From Bacteroidota bacterium (GTDB lineage Bacteria; Bacteroidota; Bacteroidia; Chitinophagales; Saprospiraceae), in the NCBI GenBank assembly GCA_029557915.1, contig JAKQHS010000204.1, forward strand, positions 1 to 54,287: a stretch of DNA of 54,287 nt. Reading direction: 5' to 3'. The translations under genes were made by a program, and so were the position numbers. Each line of letters opens with the position of its first letter. The first letter of the stretch is position 1. Positions 25,142 to 33,720 of this stretch are shown one piece after another. A model generated the notes under the pieces. The model saw only the letters and a list, made by a program, of their open reading frames with translations, made no database searches and was not told the DNA's origin.

Positions 25142-27301
25142 TTATTCACCCCGGTATATAAACTGGGTCAGGTCAGGGAATTTTTCACTCCATTTATTTA
25201 AAAGTTGAGGGGGAATACGCTGGTTGGAGTAATAAGGCACGACCAGGGCATCTTCATACCCCGAAGCCATCCACTTTTTTCTGGCCTGGTTTGCAAGGGC
25301 AAAGGTCGTAAATACTCCGGACATCAGCTCATATTTGCCGGTGAGGTTGTTTTTATCTATAAAGACCTGGTCCAGATGATCTGTCCGGAAGTTCGCCGCA
25401 TTGCCGGAAGAAAGCAGCATAATTTTATAGTTCAACCCCTTTTCCAATTCCAGAAAGCGGCTCCTTTCAGGCGCCTGCATCCTGGCGTCCACTTCAGCCA
25501 GGTCTTTTTGATTGAAAATACTTCCGGCCTCTTCAGGAGCCGGGTGGTAAAAAGTGAATTCTATGCGCCGGTTGAGGCTTTTGCCTGCCGGATTGGCTAG
25601 GCCGTCTATCTTTTCTTTGGCCACCGGGAAGAACTGGCCATATCCCTTCACCGAAATCCTGGATGGTCGAACCCCGCCCTGCACCAGATAGTCCCGTACC
25701 GTTTCTCCGCGCAGCACGGAATACATCAAATCGTCCGAAATGGTAGCTGCGCTCCGGTCAGAAAAGACCTCGATGATCACCTGGGCGGCCGGGTTTTGTT
25801 TGAGCAATTGAACGACTTCATCCATTTTTTTCTGGATAGCCGGCAACTTCAATTGTTCATCGTTGAGGTAGTAGATCACCGGCACCTTTAACTGGGCCTT
25901 TTGTCCGCTCCCCGGGAGGTTTGGATTTTTTGGATCAAGGCTCCCGCCGGGGTTTTGCTGCGAGGATTTATACGCAGGGACTTCGGCAAAAAACAAGGGG
26001 CGTGACCGTTCTCCCTGGGGGGCCGGAGACTGGCGAAAATAGGCGAAATAAATATCGAATCCCCCAGTGCCGGTTTTACGGTTGGATGCAAATACGGCGC
26101 CCAGTTTATTTTTCAACATCCGGAAATAACGGTCATCGTCCCCGGAGTTTACCGGCATCCCGAAGTTGACCGGCTCAGACCAGGTTTCGGTGTGATCATC
26201 AAAATGAGCGGTGAAGACATCAAATCCCCCCATGCTGTTCAGGTTGTTGCTGCTGAAAAACAGGGTCCGCCCGTCTTCTGCCAGCGAAGGGCTCACTTCA
26301 TCAAAAGGGCTGTTGATCCGGATGCCCAGGTTCACCGGGGATGACCATTGGCTTCCGGAACGAATGGAATAATACAGGTCAAACCCACCAAGTCCTCCCG
26401 GTCGGTTGCTTGAAAGGATCAGGATCGAATCGGTAAAATAATAAAGCTCGTCCTCCGCACCCAGGTGTGGAAAATCGATGGCCGAAGTGGCCGGGGACAT
26501 TCCTTCCGCCCTTAAGGTATCGGCGAGCAAGTTCAACCGGTTAAGTTTTTCACCACGGCGGAAATAGACGATCCGTCCGTTTTCATTAAACCCGGAAAGC
26601 AATTCATGGTCCCGGGTGTTCAAAACCGGATTTAAAGCAGAAATTTCAGACCATTCCCCATTGTTCAGGGAACTGGAATACATATCGTAAGGGCTCTCGT
26701 AATCGGCTGAATAATTGAGGGGAAAGCCGGCGGGTTCGCGGTTTGAGCTGAAATAGATCCTCGAATCAAGATTGACACTGGGTACGGGATGGACCTCATT
26801 CCAGATGGTATTGACTTCGTCACCGGCCGGTTCGACCAGGCTGGCCCGCAAATCCGGATTCATGTAAAGGGCTGACCCGCATCTTTTGATTTCGGCGATC
26901 GCCGCCAGGTAAAGTTTGCTTCCCGGGAGGGCCTGCCCGAGAAATTGTTTGTAATAAACCACTGAGTTGGCAAAATCCCCCCGGCTTTGCGCAATTTTCC
27001 CCGCGAGAAATCCCGCGTACTGGGTCTCGGGCTTTTGTACAGGGATCAAACTTACCGCGAGGGCGAATGCCGTATCCAGGTTATTGGCTTCGTATTCGCA
27101 AACCGCCCTTTTGAGTTTGACCTCATAGTCCTGGGGCGCCAGCGCCTGGAGTTGCCTGAAAACAGGCGCAGCCCGAAGATATTGTTTGGACTGGTATAGT
27201 CCTTCCGCCTGCAGGCGGAGATATTCCATGGATTGGCCGCGGCTTTCCCACGCCAGGAACAGGAATAAGATCATGCTGGAGACTCTGAAGGGATTGACCA
27301 T
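25142..27301 (-). CDS. OmpA family protein with TPR, PD40 propeller and SPOR-like tail
   Basis: 719 residues with a signal peptide (about 1-22, cleavage near SRGQS). TPR-like helices occupy about 25-135, PD40-type propeller blades about 160-430 (FSSNREPAGFPLNYS, LSSNRPGGLGGFDLYYS, FASNRKTGTGGFDIYFA), then a Pro-rich linker. An OmpA domain at about 475-590 keeps the key arginine (SVLRGETVRDYLV) though the preceding GHTD is altered to VFSD. The last 90 residues (LNYKIMLLSSG onward, FTTFALANQARKKWM) look like a SPOR fold. It is thus a second peptidoglycan-linked envelope protein, related to but distinct from the one at 14133. It starts 6 nt after the E2 gene. Confidence 0.8.
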   Translation of the reverse strand: MVNPFRVSSMILFLFLAWESRGQSMEYLRLQAEGLYQSKQYLRAAPVFRQLQALAPQDYEVKLKRAVCEYEANNLDTAFALAVSLIPVQKPETQYAGFLAGKIAQSRGDFANSVVYYKQFLGQALPGSKLYLAAIAEIKRCGSALYMNPDLRASLVEPAGDEVNTIWNEVHPVPSVNLDSRIYFSSNREPAGFPLNYSADYESPYDMYSSSLNNGEWSEISALNPVLNTRDHELLSGFNENGRIVYFRRGEKLNRLNLLADTLRAEGMSPATSAIDFPHLGAEDELYYFTDSILILSSNRPGGLGGFDLYYSIRSGSQWSSPVNLGIRINSPFDEVSPSLAEDGRTLFFSSNNLNSMGGFDVFTAHFDDHTETWSEPVNFGMPVNSGDDDRYFRMLKNKLGAVFASNRKTGTGGFDIYFAYFRQSPAPQGERSRPLFFAEVPAYKSSQQNPGGSLDPKNPNLPGSGQKAQLKVPVIYYLNDEQLKLPAIQKKMDEVVQLLKQNPAAQVIIEVFSDRSAATISDDLMYSVLRGETVRDYLVQGGVRPSRISVKGYGQFFPVAKEKIDGLANPAGKSLNRRIEFTFYHPAPEEAGSIFNQKDLAEVDARMQAPERSRFLELEKGLNYKIMLLSSGNAANFRTDHLDQVFIDKNNLTGKYELMSGVFTTFALANQARKKWMASGYEDALVVPYYSNQRIPPQLLNKWSEKFPDLTQFIYRGE

Positions 27302-27307
27302 CTGTCA

Positions 27308-28648
27308 TTAAACGGATTGGGCAATATCAAAATTTTCAAGCAGGTCAGCCACCTTCCTCAAAAAACTGCCTCCCAGGAATCCATCGATCACCCGGTGGTC
27401 GTAGGACATGGACATGAACATCATATGACGGATGGCAATGACATCGCCGTGCACGGTTTCTAAAACCGCGGGTTTTTTCTTGATGGATCCGGTAGCCAGG
27501 ATGGCGACCTGGGGCTGGTTGATGATCGGCGTCCCCATGAGGCTTCCGAAGGACCCGACATTGGTCAGTGTAAAGGTGCCGCCGGCAACCTCTTCCGGCT
27601 TAAGCTGGCCCGCTCTGGCCCTGGCCGCAAGGTCATTGATGGCCAGGGCCAGGCCCTGGAGGTTCAGGCGGTCTGCATGACGGATCACCGGGACGATGAG
27701 ATTACCGGAAGGCAGGGCGGTTGCCATGCCGATGTGGATATCCTGCTTACGGATAATTTTATACCCATCCACGGACGAATTAAGCAGCGGATAGGCCCTG
27801 ATGGCTTCCACCACGGCTTGCATGAAGATCGGGGTAAAGGTCAGGTTTTGATTATACTTTTTCTGGAATTCGGATTTGACCTTGTTTCTCCAGTGCACCA
27901 GTTCGGTAAGATCCACCTCCACAAAGGAAGTGACATGGGGGGCGGTATGCTTGCTATGGACCATGTGGTCCGCGATCAGCCTTCGCATCCGGTCCATTTC
28001 AATGATCTCGGACTGGCCCCCGGACCCTTCACCCGTGATTACCGGGCCGGGGCGTACCGGGGTTGGCTGCGGAAAAACCACCGGTGGTGGCACCGTATCG
28101 GTCAGGCCTTTTTTCTTTCGATCCACATAATTCAGGATGTCCTGCTTGGTCACCCTTCCCTCCTGTCCACTGCCGTCCAGCTTATCCAATTCTTCCAGGC
28201 TGATGTTTTCTTCCCGGGCGATGGTCCTGACCAGAGGTGAATAAAACCGGCCCGATCCGGTGGGAGCAGACCTGAAGGCAGGCTCGGGCTCAGGCGGACT
28301 TACCATTGGGGGTACATAGGGAACAGGCTCGGAAACCTGGGTTTCAACAGGTCCGGATTCGCGGGCCATCGGGATTTCATCCGTGGGTATTTCCGGGAGA
28401 TTCAGTTCCGAATCCACCTGAATGAGGGCAATGGTTGCTCCAACCGGCACCACCTCATTTTCCGCAAAAAGCACCCGGCTGATTTTTCCTTTCACCGGGG
28501 AGGGGATCTCCGAGTCCACTTTGTCGGTTGCTATCTCGAGAACAGGCTGGTCCAGATCCACTTCATCCCCTTCCCGGAGCAGCCACCGCAGAATGGTGGC
28601 CTCGGTGATGCTTTCTCCCATCCGGGGCATGATCAGGTCATGTTCCAT
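27308..28648 (-). CDS. 2-oxo acid dehydrogenase complex, dihydrolipoamide acyltransferase (E2)
   Basis: 446 residues from the ATG at 28648. A lipoyl domain (about 1-76) carries the lipoylated lysine K43 in EIATDKVDSE. A Pro-rich linker leads to the E1/E3-binding domain (YSPLVRTIAREENISLEEL, about 140-180), then the acyltransferase core ending in SYDHRVIDGFLGG with the catalytic histidine. The complex (pyruvate, branched-chain or 2-oxoglutarate) cannot be told from this gene alone; MPRMGESITEATI fits the branched-chain/2-oxoglutarate type. A TTG at 28657 lies inside the -7 box and is rejected. The neighbour cinA ends 18 nt upstream. Confidence 0.93.
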   Translation of the reverse strand: MEHDLIMPRMGESITEATILRWLLREGDEVDLDQPVLEIATDKVDSEIPSPVKGKISRVLFAENEVVPVGATIALIQVDSELNLPEIPTDEIPMARESGPVETQVSEPVPYVPPMVSPPEPEPAFRSAPTGSGRFYSPLVRTIAREENISLEELDKLDGSGQEGRVTKQDILNYVDRKKKGLTDTVPPPVVFPQPTPVRPGPVITGEGSGGQSEIIEMDRMRRLIADHMVHSKHTAPHVTSFVEVDLTELVHWRNKVKSEFQKKYNQNLTFTPIFMQAVVEAIRAYPLLNSSVDGYKIIRKQDIHIGMATALPSGNLIVPVIRHADRLNLQGLALAINDLAARARAGQLKPEEVAGGTFTLTNVGSFGSLMGTPIINQPQVAILATGSIKKKPAVLETVHGDVIAIRHMMFMSMSYDHRVIDGFLGGSFLRKVADLLENFDIAQSV

Positions 28649-28654
28649 ATGCGG

Positions 28655-28662
28655 CAAAAGTA
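28655..28662 (-). promoter_or_regulatory. -7 box TACTTTTG abutting the E2 gene start
   Basis: Exact minus-strand TAnnTTTG with 6 nt before the ATG at 28648, in the 18-nt gap after cinA. The E2 gene can therefore be transcribed separately from birA-cinA, as a leaderless mRNA. Confidence 0.65.
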
Positions 28663-28666
28663 CGAA

Positions 28667-29908
28667 TTATTCACCCAAGAGGAACCGGTGAAGGAGGATA
28701 AGAGCCATGGTGGAGGCTGCCTGAATATTCAGCAGTCGGTCCCTCCGCAATTGTATTTTTTTGGAAAGGATCCGGCCATGGATATCCGCCACACCGATCC
28801 ATACGGTGCCTACCGGCTTTTCGGCAGAACCTCCCCCGGGGCCTGCAATGCCGGTGACGGCAACGGCCACCTGCACGTCCAGGCTGTCGAGCGCACCAGC
28901 CGCCATCTGGCGGACGGTGGCTTCGCTTACCGCGCCTTCTTTTTCAAGAGTTAGAGGGTCCACCTCGAGGAATTTTGACTTCAGTTCGTTGGAATAGGCC
29001 AGGATCCCTCCCTTGAAATATTCCGAGGAACCCGCGTTGCGGGTAATCATATGCCCTATCATTCCTCCCGTACAACTTTCTGCGGTTCCCATCATCCAGC
29101 CTTTTTCACGGAGTATATTTCCAATAGCCAGTTCCAGGGTGGTCTCATTTTCACCGGCAATGTATCTGTGAAGTTTCAGCCTTACCTGTTGAATGATATC
29201 CAGCCAGGCCGCATGGTCTTCCGGATTTTCGCTGTCCAGGTCGACGCGGATGCGTACCCGGTACAGATCCGGAAGAAAGGAAAAACGGATATTGGAGGGG
29301 GCCCCGGCGGTGATGTCATGAATAAGGTCTTCCAGCAGGGTCTCGCCCTCCCCCACCGTATTGAAGGTATGGCTGAACCTTTTGGGGCCTGTTTTATACT
29401 GTTGAACCAGCTTCCTGACTTGGGTGTTGAAAATGGCTTTCATCTCAAATGGGACCCCTGGCATGGAAATAATATGTTTGCCCATGTGCACGAAATGCAT
29501 GCCCGGCGCAGTGCCGGCCGGGTTGGTGAGGATGCCGGCGCCTTCAGGAAGTCTCGCCTGGTCTAAATGGGAAGCGCTGGGTAAACGTCCAAGTTTCCGG
29601 AACAATTGTTCGATCCCTTCATAAGTTGGAGCATGGAATACCCGACCGACCTTCAGAAAAACGGCCAGGGCTTCGCAAGTCAGGTCGTCCTGGGTGGGGC
29701 CAAGGCCTCCTGTGGTGATGACCAGGTCCCCTTTATCCAGGCAATGGCCGAGGGCTTCCACGATGGCAGGAATCTCATCCGCCACCGACCATTTTTCCAC
29801 GACGGGCAAGCCTTCCGCCAATAATTCCTGAGCAAGCCAGGCCGCGTTGGTATCGACCACCTGTCCGTTGAGCACTTCATTGCCTATCGTCAATAGAATG
29901 GTTTTCAT
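28667..29908 (-). CDS. cinA: CinA family nicotinamide-nucleotide amidohydrolase
   Basis: 413 residues from the ATG at 29908 (the frame is open further upstream, but that part overlaps birA). The N-terminal MoCF/MPT-binding-like domain begins MKTILLTIGNEVLNGQVVDTN and contains ITTGGLGPTQDDLT. The C-terminal amidohydrolase domain has GTAESCTGGMIGHMITRNAG and VAVTGIAGPGGGSAEKPVGTV. CinA deamidates nicotinamide mononucleotide in pyridine-nucleotide salvage; some homologues also act on ADP-ribose. Its ATG overlaps the birA stop by 4 nt. Confidence 0.93.
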   Translation of the reverse strand: MKTILLTIGNEVLNGQVVDTNAAWLAQELLAEGLPVVEKWSVADEIPAIVEALGHCLDKGDLVITTGGLGPTQDDLTCEALAVFLKVGRVFHAPTYEGIEQLFRKLGRLPSASHLDQARLPEGAGILTNPAGTAPGMHFVHMGKHIISMPGVPFEMKAIFNTQVRKLVQQYKTGPKRFSHTFNTVGEGETLLEDLIHDITAGAPSNIRFSFLPDLYRVRIRVDLDSENPEDHAAWLDIIQQVRLKLHRYIAGENETTLELAIGNILREKGWMMGTAESCTGGMIGHMITRNAGSSEYFKGGILAYSNELKSKFLEVDPLTLEKEGAVSEATVRQMAAGALDSLDVQVAVAVTGIAGPGGGSAEKPVGTVWIGVADIHGRILSKKIQLRRDRLLNIQAASTMALILLHRFLLGE

Positions 29909-30681
29909 GAAAGGAGAAATTTGATTTGATCCACATCGTAGGATTTCAAGGCCTCCCGCCCGGCCCTTATCCATATTTTGCCATCGTTTTCGAGTCTGAC
30001 GACCTGCCCAAGAAAAGTGCTTTTATCGCCGGTTCGTTGCATCCGGACGGCCGACCGGCTTCCATGCAGGTGATTATAATAATCGGTTGCGAGCCGGCTC
30101 GTCTCTCCGCGCAACAGGAAACCATAATAACGATCCAGGTCATCCATCAGGCCATTGGTGATTTCATGGACCGGAATGGATTTTCCCGTAAGGGTGGCCA
30201 GGGAGGCCGCATCCGGGTTATCCTCGCCAAAACCGGCCTGGTTCAAATTGATGCCGATGCCAAGGATACTGGATTCCCAGGAGGCCCCTTTCCATTGATT
30301 GGAGATCAGGATGCCGGCCACTTTTTTTCCCGCACAGATCACATCATTGGGCCATTTCAGGCGGACTTGCATACCGGTCTGGCTTTCGATCCGGTCCCGG
30401 ACCGCGAGGGCCGCTGCCTGGCTGAGTGCAAAGGGAGGAGGAGGGGTGGGCCATGCATGCTTTAAAACAAGACTGCCATAAAAGTTTTTTCCGCACTCCC
30501 CTTCCCAGGAATGCGCGCCTCTTCCGCGTCCCTGGGTCTGAAACCGGGCCATGACCAGGGTGCCGTGGGAAACCGGGGAGTCTTTCAGGAGATCCGAGGC
30601 GAAGGATTGGGTCGAATCAATGGCGTCCAGGAGGATTTTCATTTTACCTATTCCCTGGCCCCGAAATGCCCTAATTTCCAT
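29905..30681 (-). CDS. birA: Biotin--[acetyl-CoA-carboxylase] ligase
   Basis: About 258 residues if the ATG at 30681 is used; an internal ATG at 30642 gives 245. It is the ligase-only form, without the N-terminal HTH repressor domain of E. coli BirA. The catalytic biotinyl-AMP site reads QTQGRGRGAHSWEGECGKNF, and KWPNDVICAGKKVAGILI follows. It attaches biotin to carboxylases. A longer frame to 31107 is spurious because it runs antisense through rsfS. It is divergent from rsfS and overlaps cinA by 4 nt. Confidence 0.92.
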   Translation of the reverse strand: MEIRAFRGQGIGKMKILLDAIDSTQSFASDLLKDSPVSHGTLVMARFQTQGRGRGAHSWEGECGKNFYGSLVLKHAWPTPPPPFALSQAAALAVRDRIESQTGMQVRLKWPNDVICAGKKVAGILISNQWKGASWESSILGIGINLNQAGFGEDNPDAASLATLTGKSIPVHEITNGLMDDLDRYYGFLLRGETSRLATDYYNHLHGSRSAVRMQRTGDKSTFLGQVVRLENDGKIWIRAGREALKSYDVDQIKFLLS

Positions 30682-30688
30682 ACTTTTG
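30681..30688 (+). promoter_or_regulatory. -7 box TACTTTTG for rsfS
   Basis: Exact TAnnTTTG match in the short divergent gap between birA and rsfS, 44 nt before the rsfS TTG start. Confidence 0.55.
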
Positions 30689-30732
30689 TAAAACAAATAA
30701 CCTACATTTTCCAAAGAAAATAAAATCAGCGC

Positions 30733-31116
30733 TTGGCCAAAGAAAAAAAACCTGCCGTCAAAAAGGCACCCAAAGACCCCCTCAACGAACTCATCATTGC
30801 AACGATCCTGGATAAAAAAGGCGATCATATCAACCTGCTGGACCTGCGGGGCCTGGACGGACCGGCGGATTATTTTATAGTTTGCGAAGCGGACAATATC
30901 ACCCTGACCAAAGCGCTCTCTGACCATATCTACCGGGAGGTCAAGACCAAACTGGGCGTCACCCCAAACCATACCGAAGGCGAAGCCCAGGCCAAGTGGA
31001 TCCTTATGGATTATTTTACCACCCTGGTCCATATTTTCTACCGGGACACGCGGAAATACTATGAAATTGACCAGTTGTGGAGTGACGCCAAGACCGTCGA
31101 ATTTCACCAGGTTTAG
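30733..31116 (+). CDS. rsfS: Ribosome silencing factor RsfS
   Basis: 127 residues matching the RsfS/Iojap family across its length: LNELIIATILDKKGDHINLLDL, ADYFIVCEADN, then EGEAQAKWILMDYFTTLVHIFYRDTRKYYEIDQLW. The protein binds uL14 (L14) and blocks subunit joining to save energy in starvation. The start is TTG; an in-frame stop at 30721 excludes a longer product and no ATG lies near. An N-terminal Lys-rich tail precedes the fold. ftsH follows 78 nt later with its own -7 box. Confidence 0.93.
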   Translation: MAKEKKPAVKKAPKDPLNELIIATILDKKGDHINLLDLRGLDGPADYFIVCEADNITLTKALSDHIYREVKTKLGVTPNHTEGEAQAKWILMDYFTTLVHIFYRDTRKYYEIDQLWSDAKTVEFHQV

Positions 31117-31176
31117 AATACTTTAACCTTTCACCCGAATCGAATACCCGGTTAAAAATGTTTATGAAATAACTGT

Positions 31177-31184
31177 TAAATTTG
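31177..31184 (+). promoter_or_regulatory. -7 box TAAATTTG for ftsH
   Basis: Exact TAnnTTTG match ending 10 nt before the ftsH ATG at 31195, so the leader would be only a few nucleotides. Confidence 0.6.
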
Positions 31185-31194
31185 AAAAAGCAGC

Positions 31195-33135
31195 ATGGAA
31201 GAGAAGAACAATAAGAAGAACCTGAAGAAATTTAATTTCAATATCTATTGGATATATGGACTGATCGTCATTTTTATCCTCATCATGCAGATGATGCTGA
31301 GCCAGCACAAACAATCCGAAATTGATTTTGGGCAGTTTCAGCAAATGGTGAGGGCCGGGGATGTCAAAAAGGTGGAAGTCATCAATAAGGAGAAAGCCTA
31401 TATCTACCTCAAAAATGAGAGCCTTGCGAAATATCCCAATGCTCCGCAGACCTCACCCAATTCCGAATACCCGCATTTCGAATTTACCGTAGGTTCTGTC
31501 GAATCCCTGGAAAACCAGGTGTACGAACTCAACAAGGAATTGCCGGAATCCAACCGGATCTATATAACCCATACCAAAAGGACCGACTGGATCGGACCGA
31601 TCCTGGGTTGGGTCATCCCCTTTTTCCTCATCATCGCCATCTGGATGTTTATCATGCGCCGAGTCGGCGGGGGCGGTGGAGGAGGACCGGCAGGCCAGAT
31701 CTTTAATATCGGAAAGTCCAAAGCCACCCTTTTTGAAAAAGATTCCACTCCAACCGTAACCTTCGCCGATGTCGCCGGCCTCAACGAAGCAAAGGAGGAA
31801 GTCATGGAGGTGGTGGACTTCCTCAAGAATCCGAAAAAATATACCGCCCTGGGTGGAAAAATACCCAAAGGCGTATTGCTCGTAGGCCCTCCGGGAACGG
31901 GTAAAACCCTGCTCGCCAAGGCCGTGGCCGGAGAAGCCGGCGTACCCTTCTTTTCCATATCGGGCTCCGATTTTGTAGAGATGTTTGTGGGAGTCGGGGC
32001 CTCAAGAGTGAGGGACCTCTTCAGACAGGCTCGCGAGAAAGCGCCCTGCATCATATTCATTGATGAGATCGACGCCATTGGAAGGGCCAGGGGCAAAAAT
32101 ACCTGGCAGGGAGGCAATGATGAACGGGAAAGCACCCTGAACCAACTCCTGGTGGAAATGGATGGCTTCCCCACCGATAAAGCCGTGATCCTCATGGCAG
32201 CTACCAACCGTCCCGACGTACTCGACAATGCCCTGCTCAGGCCGGGGCGTTTTGACCGGCAGATCGGTATTGACCCGCCGGACCTCAAAGGAAGAGAAGC
32301 CATATTCAATGTCCACCTTAAAAACATCAAACTCCGGTACGACGTGGATCCGGTCATCCTCGCCGAAATGACCCCCGGTTTTGCAGGCGCGGACATTGCA
32401 AACGTGTGCAATGAAGCCGCCCTCATCGCCGCCCGCCGAAACAAAACCGCGGTGGACATGGATGATTTTAATTACGCGCTGGACCGGGTGATCGGCGGTC
32501 TCGAAAAGAAAAATAAAATCATTTCACCTGAAGAGCGGGAGATCATCGCCTTCCATGAAGCCGGTCATGCGGTTTGCGGATGGTTGCTGGAACATGCCTC
32601 CCCGCTGGTGAAGGTGACCATCGTACCCCGGGGGATCGGCACCCTCGGTTATGCCCAATACCTGCCCAAGGAAGAATACATTACGCGTACGGAAGCCCTA
32701 CTTGACCGGATGTGCATGACCTTTGGCGGAAGGGCAGCCGAATCCATCGTATTCAATAAGGTTTCCACCGGTGCGCAGAGCGACCTGGACCAGGCGACCA
32801 AGATGGCTTACAGCATGGTCACGATTTTCGGCATGAATGACAAAGTCGGAAATGTTTCTTTTTATGGCATGAGCCAGGACAATTTCCAGAAGCCCTACTC
32901 GGATGAAACCGCCAGGCTGATCGATGATGAGGTGCGCAAACTGGTGGAATCCCAGTTTCTCCGCGCCAAACAATTGCTCCGTGACCACCGCGACAAACTC
33001 GACCTCATCGCCCAGACCCTTCTTGAAAAAGAAGTCCTGGTCAAGTCTGATGTGGAAAGACTGATCGGCCCAAGACCTTTCCCTGAAAAGCCCAGCCATC
33101 CGGTGCAGGTGTTTGGGGACAATGGGGCGGTTTGA
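31195..33135 (+). CDS. ftsH: ATP-dependent zinc metalloprotease FtsH
   Basis: 646 residues. Two membrane helices (about 14-38 and 127-147) flank a periplasmic domain. The AAA+ module has Walker A GPPGTGKT at 231-238, Walker [12 protein letters not shown], and the second region of homology [20 protein letters not shown]. The protease zinc site is HEAGH at 454-458 with the third ligand in [10 protein letters not shown] (near D532). It degrades misassembled membrane proteins and short-lived regulators. A glycine-rich stretch (GGGGGGGP) follows the second membrane helix. Monocistronic by context: a repeat tract follows directly after the stop. Confidence 0.97.
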   Translation: MEEKNNKKNLKKFNFNIYWIYGLIVIFILIMQMMLSQHKQSEIDFGQFQQMVRAGDVKKVEVINKEKAYIYLKNESLAKYPNAPQTSPNSEYPHFEFTVGSVESLENQVYELNKELPESNRIYITHTKRTDWIGPILGWVIPFFLIIAIWMFIMRRVGGGGGGGPAGQIFNIGKSKATLFEKDSTPTVTFADVAGLNEAKEEVMEVVDFLKNPKKYTALGGKIPKGVLLVGPPGTGKTLLAKAVAGEAGVPFFSISGSDFVEMFVGVGASRVRDLFRQAREKAPCIIFIDEIDAIGRARGKNTWQGGNDERESTLNQLLVEMDGFPTDKAVILMAATNRPDVLDNALLRPGRFDRQIGIDPPDLKGREAIFNVHLKNIKLRYDVDPVILAEMTPGFAGADIANVCNEAALIAARRNKTAVDMDDFNYALDRVIGGLEKKNKIISPEEREIIAFHEAGHAVCGWLLEHASPLVKVTIVPRGIGTLGYAQYLPKEEYITRTEALLDRMCMTFGGRAAESIVFNKVSTGAQSDLDQATKMAYSMVTIFGMNDKVGNVSFYGMSQDNFQKPYSDETARLIDDEVRKLVESQFLRAKQLLRDHRDKLDLIAQTLLEKEVLVKSDVERLIGPRPFPEKPSHPVQVFGDNGAV

Positions 33136-33206
33136 GGATTGAGGTTTGAGGAGAGAGGTTTGAGGTTTGAGGGTTGAGGGTTGAGGGTTGAGGGAGAAGA
33201 TTGAAG
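33134..33206. repeat. Degenerate tandem repeat tract (GAGGTTTGAGG/GGGTTGAGG words)
   Basis: Right after the ftsH stop, the words GGTTTGAGG, GGGTTGAGGG and GAGAGAGG alternate for about 70 nt. Not coding; fills the gap before the czc operon promoter. Confidence 0.8.
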
Positions 33207-33238
33207 GCTCAAGGTGATGTGGACTCCGGATTCCGGAT

Positions 33239-33246
33239 TATCTTTG
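33239..33246 (+). promoter_or_regulatory. -7 box TATCTTTG for the czc operon
   Basis: Exact TAnnTTTG match 25 nt before the small ORF at 33272 and about 475 nt before czcA. Its place argues that the small ORF belongs to the efflux transcript. Confidence 0.6.
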
Positions 33247-33271
33247 TAATATCAAAGCAATCAGACTTATA

Positions 33272-33637
33272 TTGATTTATGTATCGGGGCTTATCCTCTG
33301 CCTTCATACAATAATTCCTCATAGTCACGACCGGGTTTTCACCGCGGTGTTCGAACAGGTGGCCGATCATGAATTTGACTTTTTCGGCATCCTCAAAGGC
33401 CTTTTCAACACGGACCTGGGAGAAGATCACCTGGAATTTTTTGCCAAAGCCGGAAGCCAACCTCAAGTTCAGGCCGTTGCATTGGAAGGCCTGTGTGCCC
33501 TTCCCTTTATTCAGGCTTTAACCCTTCTCCCTCAGTCATCCCGTATCCACAAGGCCCGGTTCAGCGACCCGGATCCACCCATTGATACCGGGATAAAATC
33601 CGGCCTCTCCAGGCGGGGCCCTCCTTCGGCCATTTAG
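33272..33637 (+). CDS. Small histidine-containing protein leading the metal efflux operon
   Basis: A 121-codon ORF with TTG as its likely start. The N-terminus is hydrophobic (VSGLILCLHTII) and runs into PHSHD, followed by a region with more His and acidic residues (FEQVADHEFDFFG, DLGEDHLEFFAKAG). Small proteins with an IPHxH motif are familiar before CzcA-type pumps in Bacteroidota and are presumed to be exported metal-binding accessories. The -7 box 25 nt upstream and the 83-nt gap to czcA support a shared transcript. The C-terminal 20 residues are not convincing. Function is inference. Confidence 0.55.
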   Translation: MIYVSGLILCLHTIIPHSHDRVFTAVFEQVADHEFDFFGILKGLFNTDLGEDHLEFFAKAGSQPQVQAVALEGLCALPFIQALTLLPQSSRIHKARFSDPDPPIDTGIKSGLSRRGPPSAI

Positions 33638-33720
33638 TTTTCCGCATACCCTTCACCGGATTTTTAAGCCGGTGACCGTTCATTTTATTTTATACCGCTT
33701 TTTTCATTTTTTCCTGCATC

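Noticed and set aside
29909-29974. Longer cinA start at 29974
   Set aside because: The family N-terminus begins at the ATG at 29908, which overlaps the birA stop as ATGA.
30682-31107. N-terminal extension of birA to 400 residues
   Set aside because: It is antisense to rsfS; the ligase fold starts near 30642.
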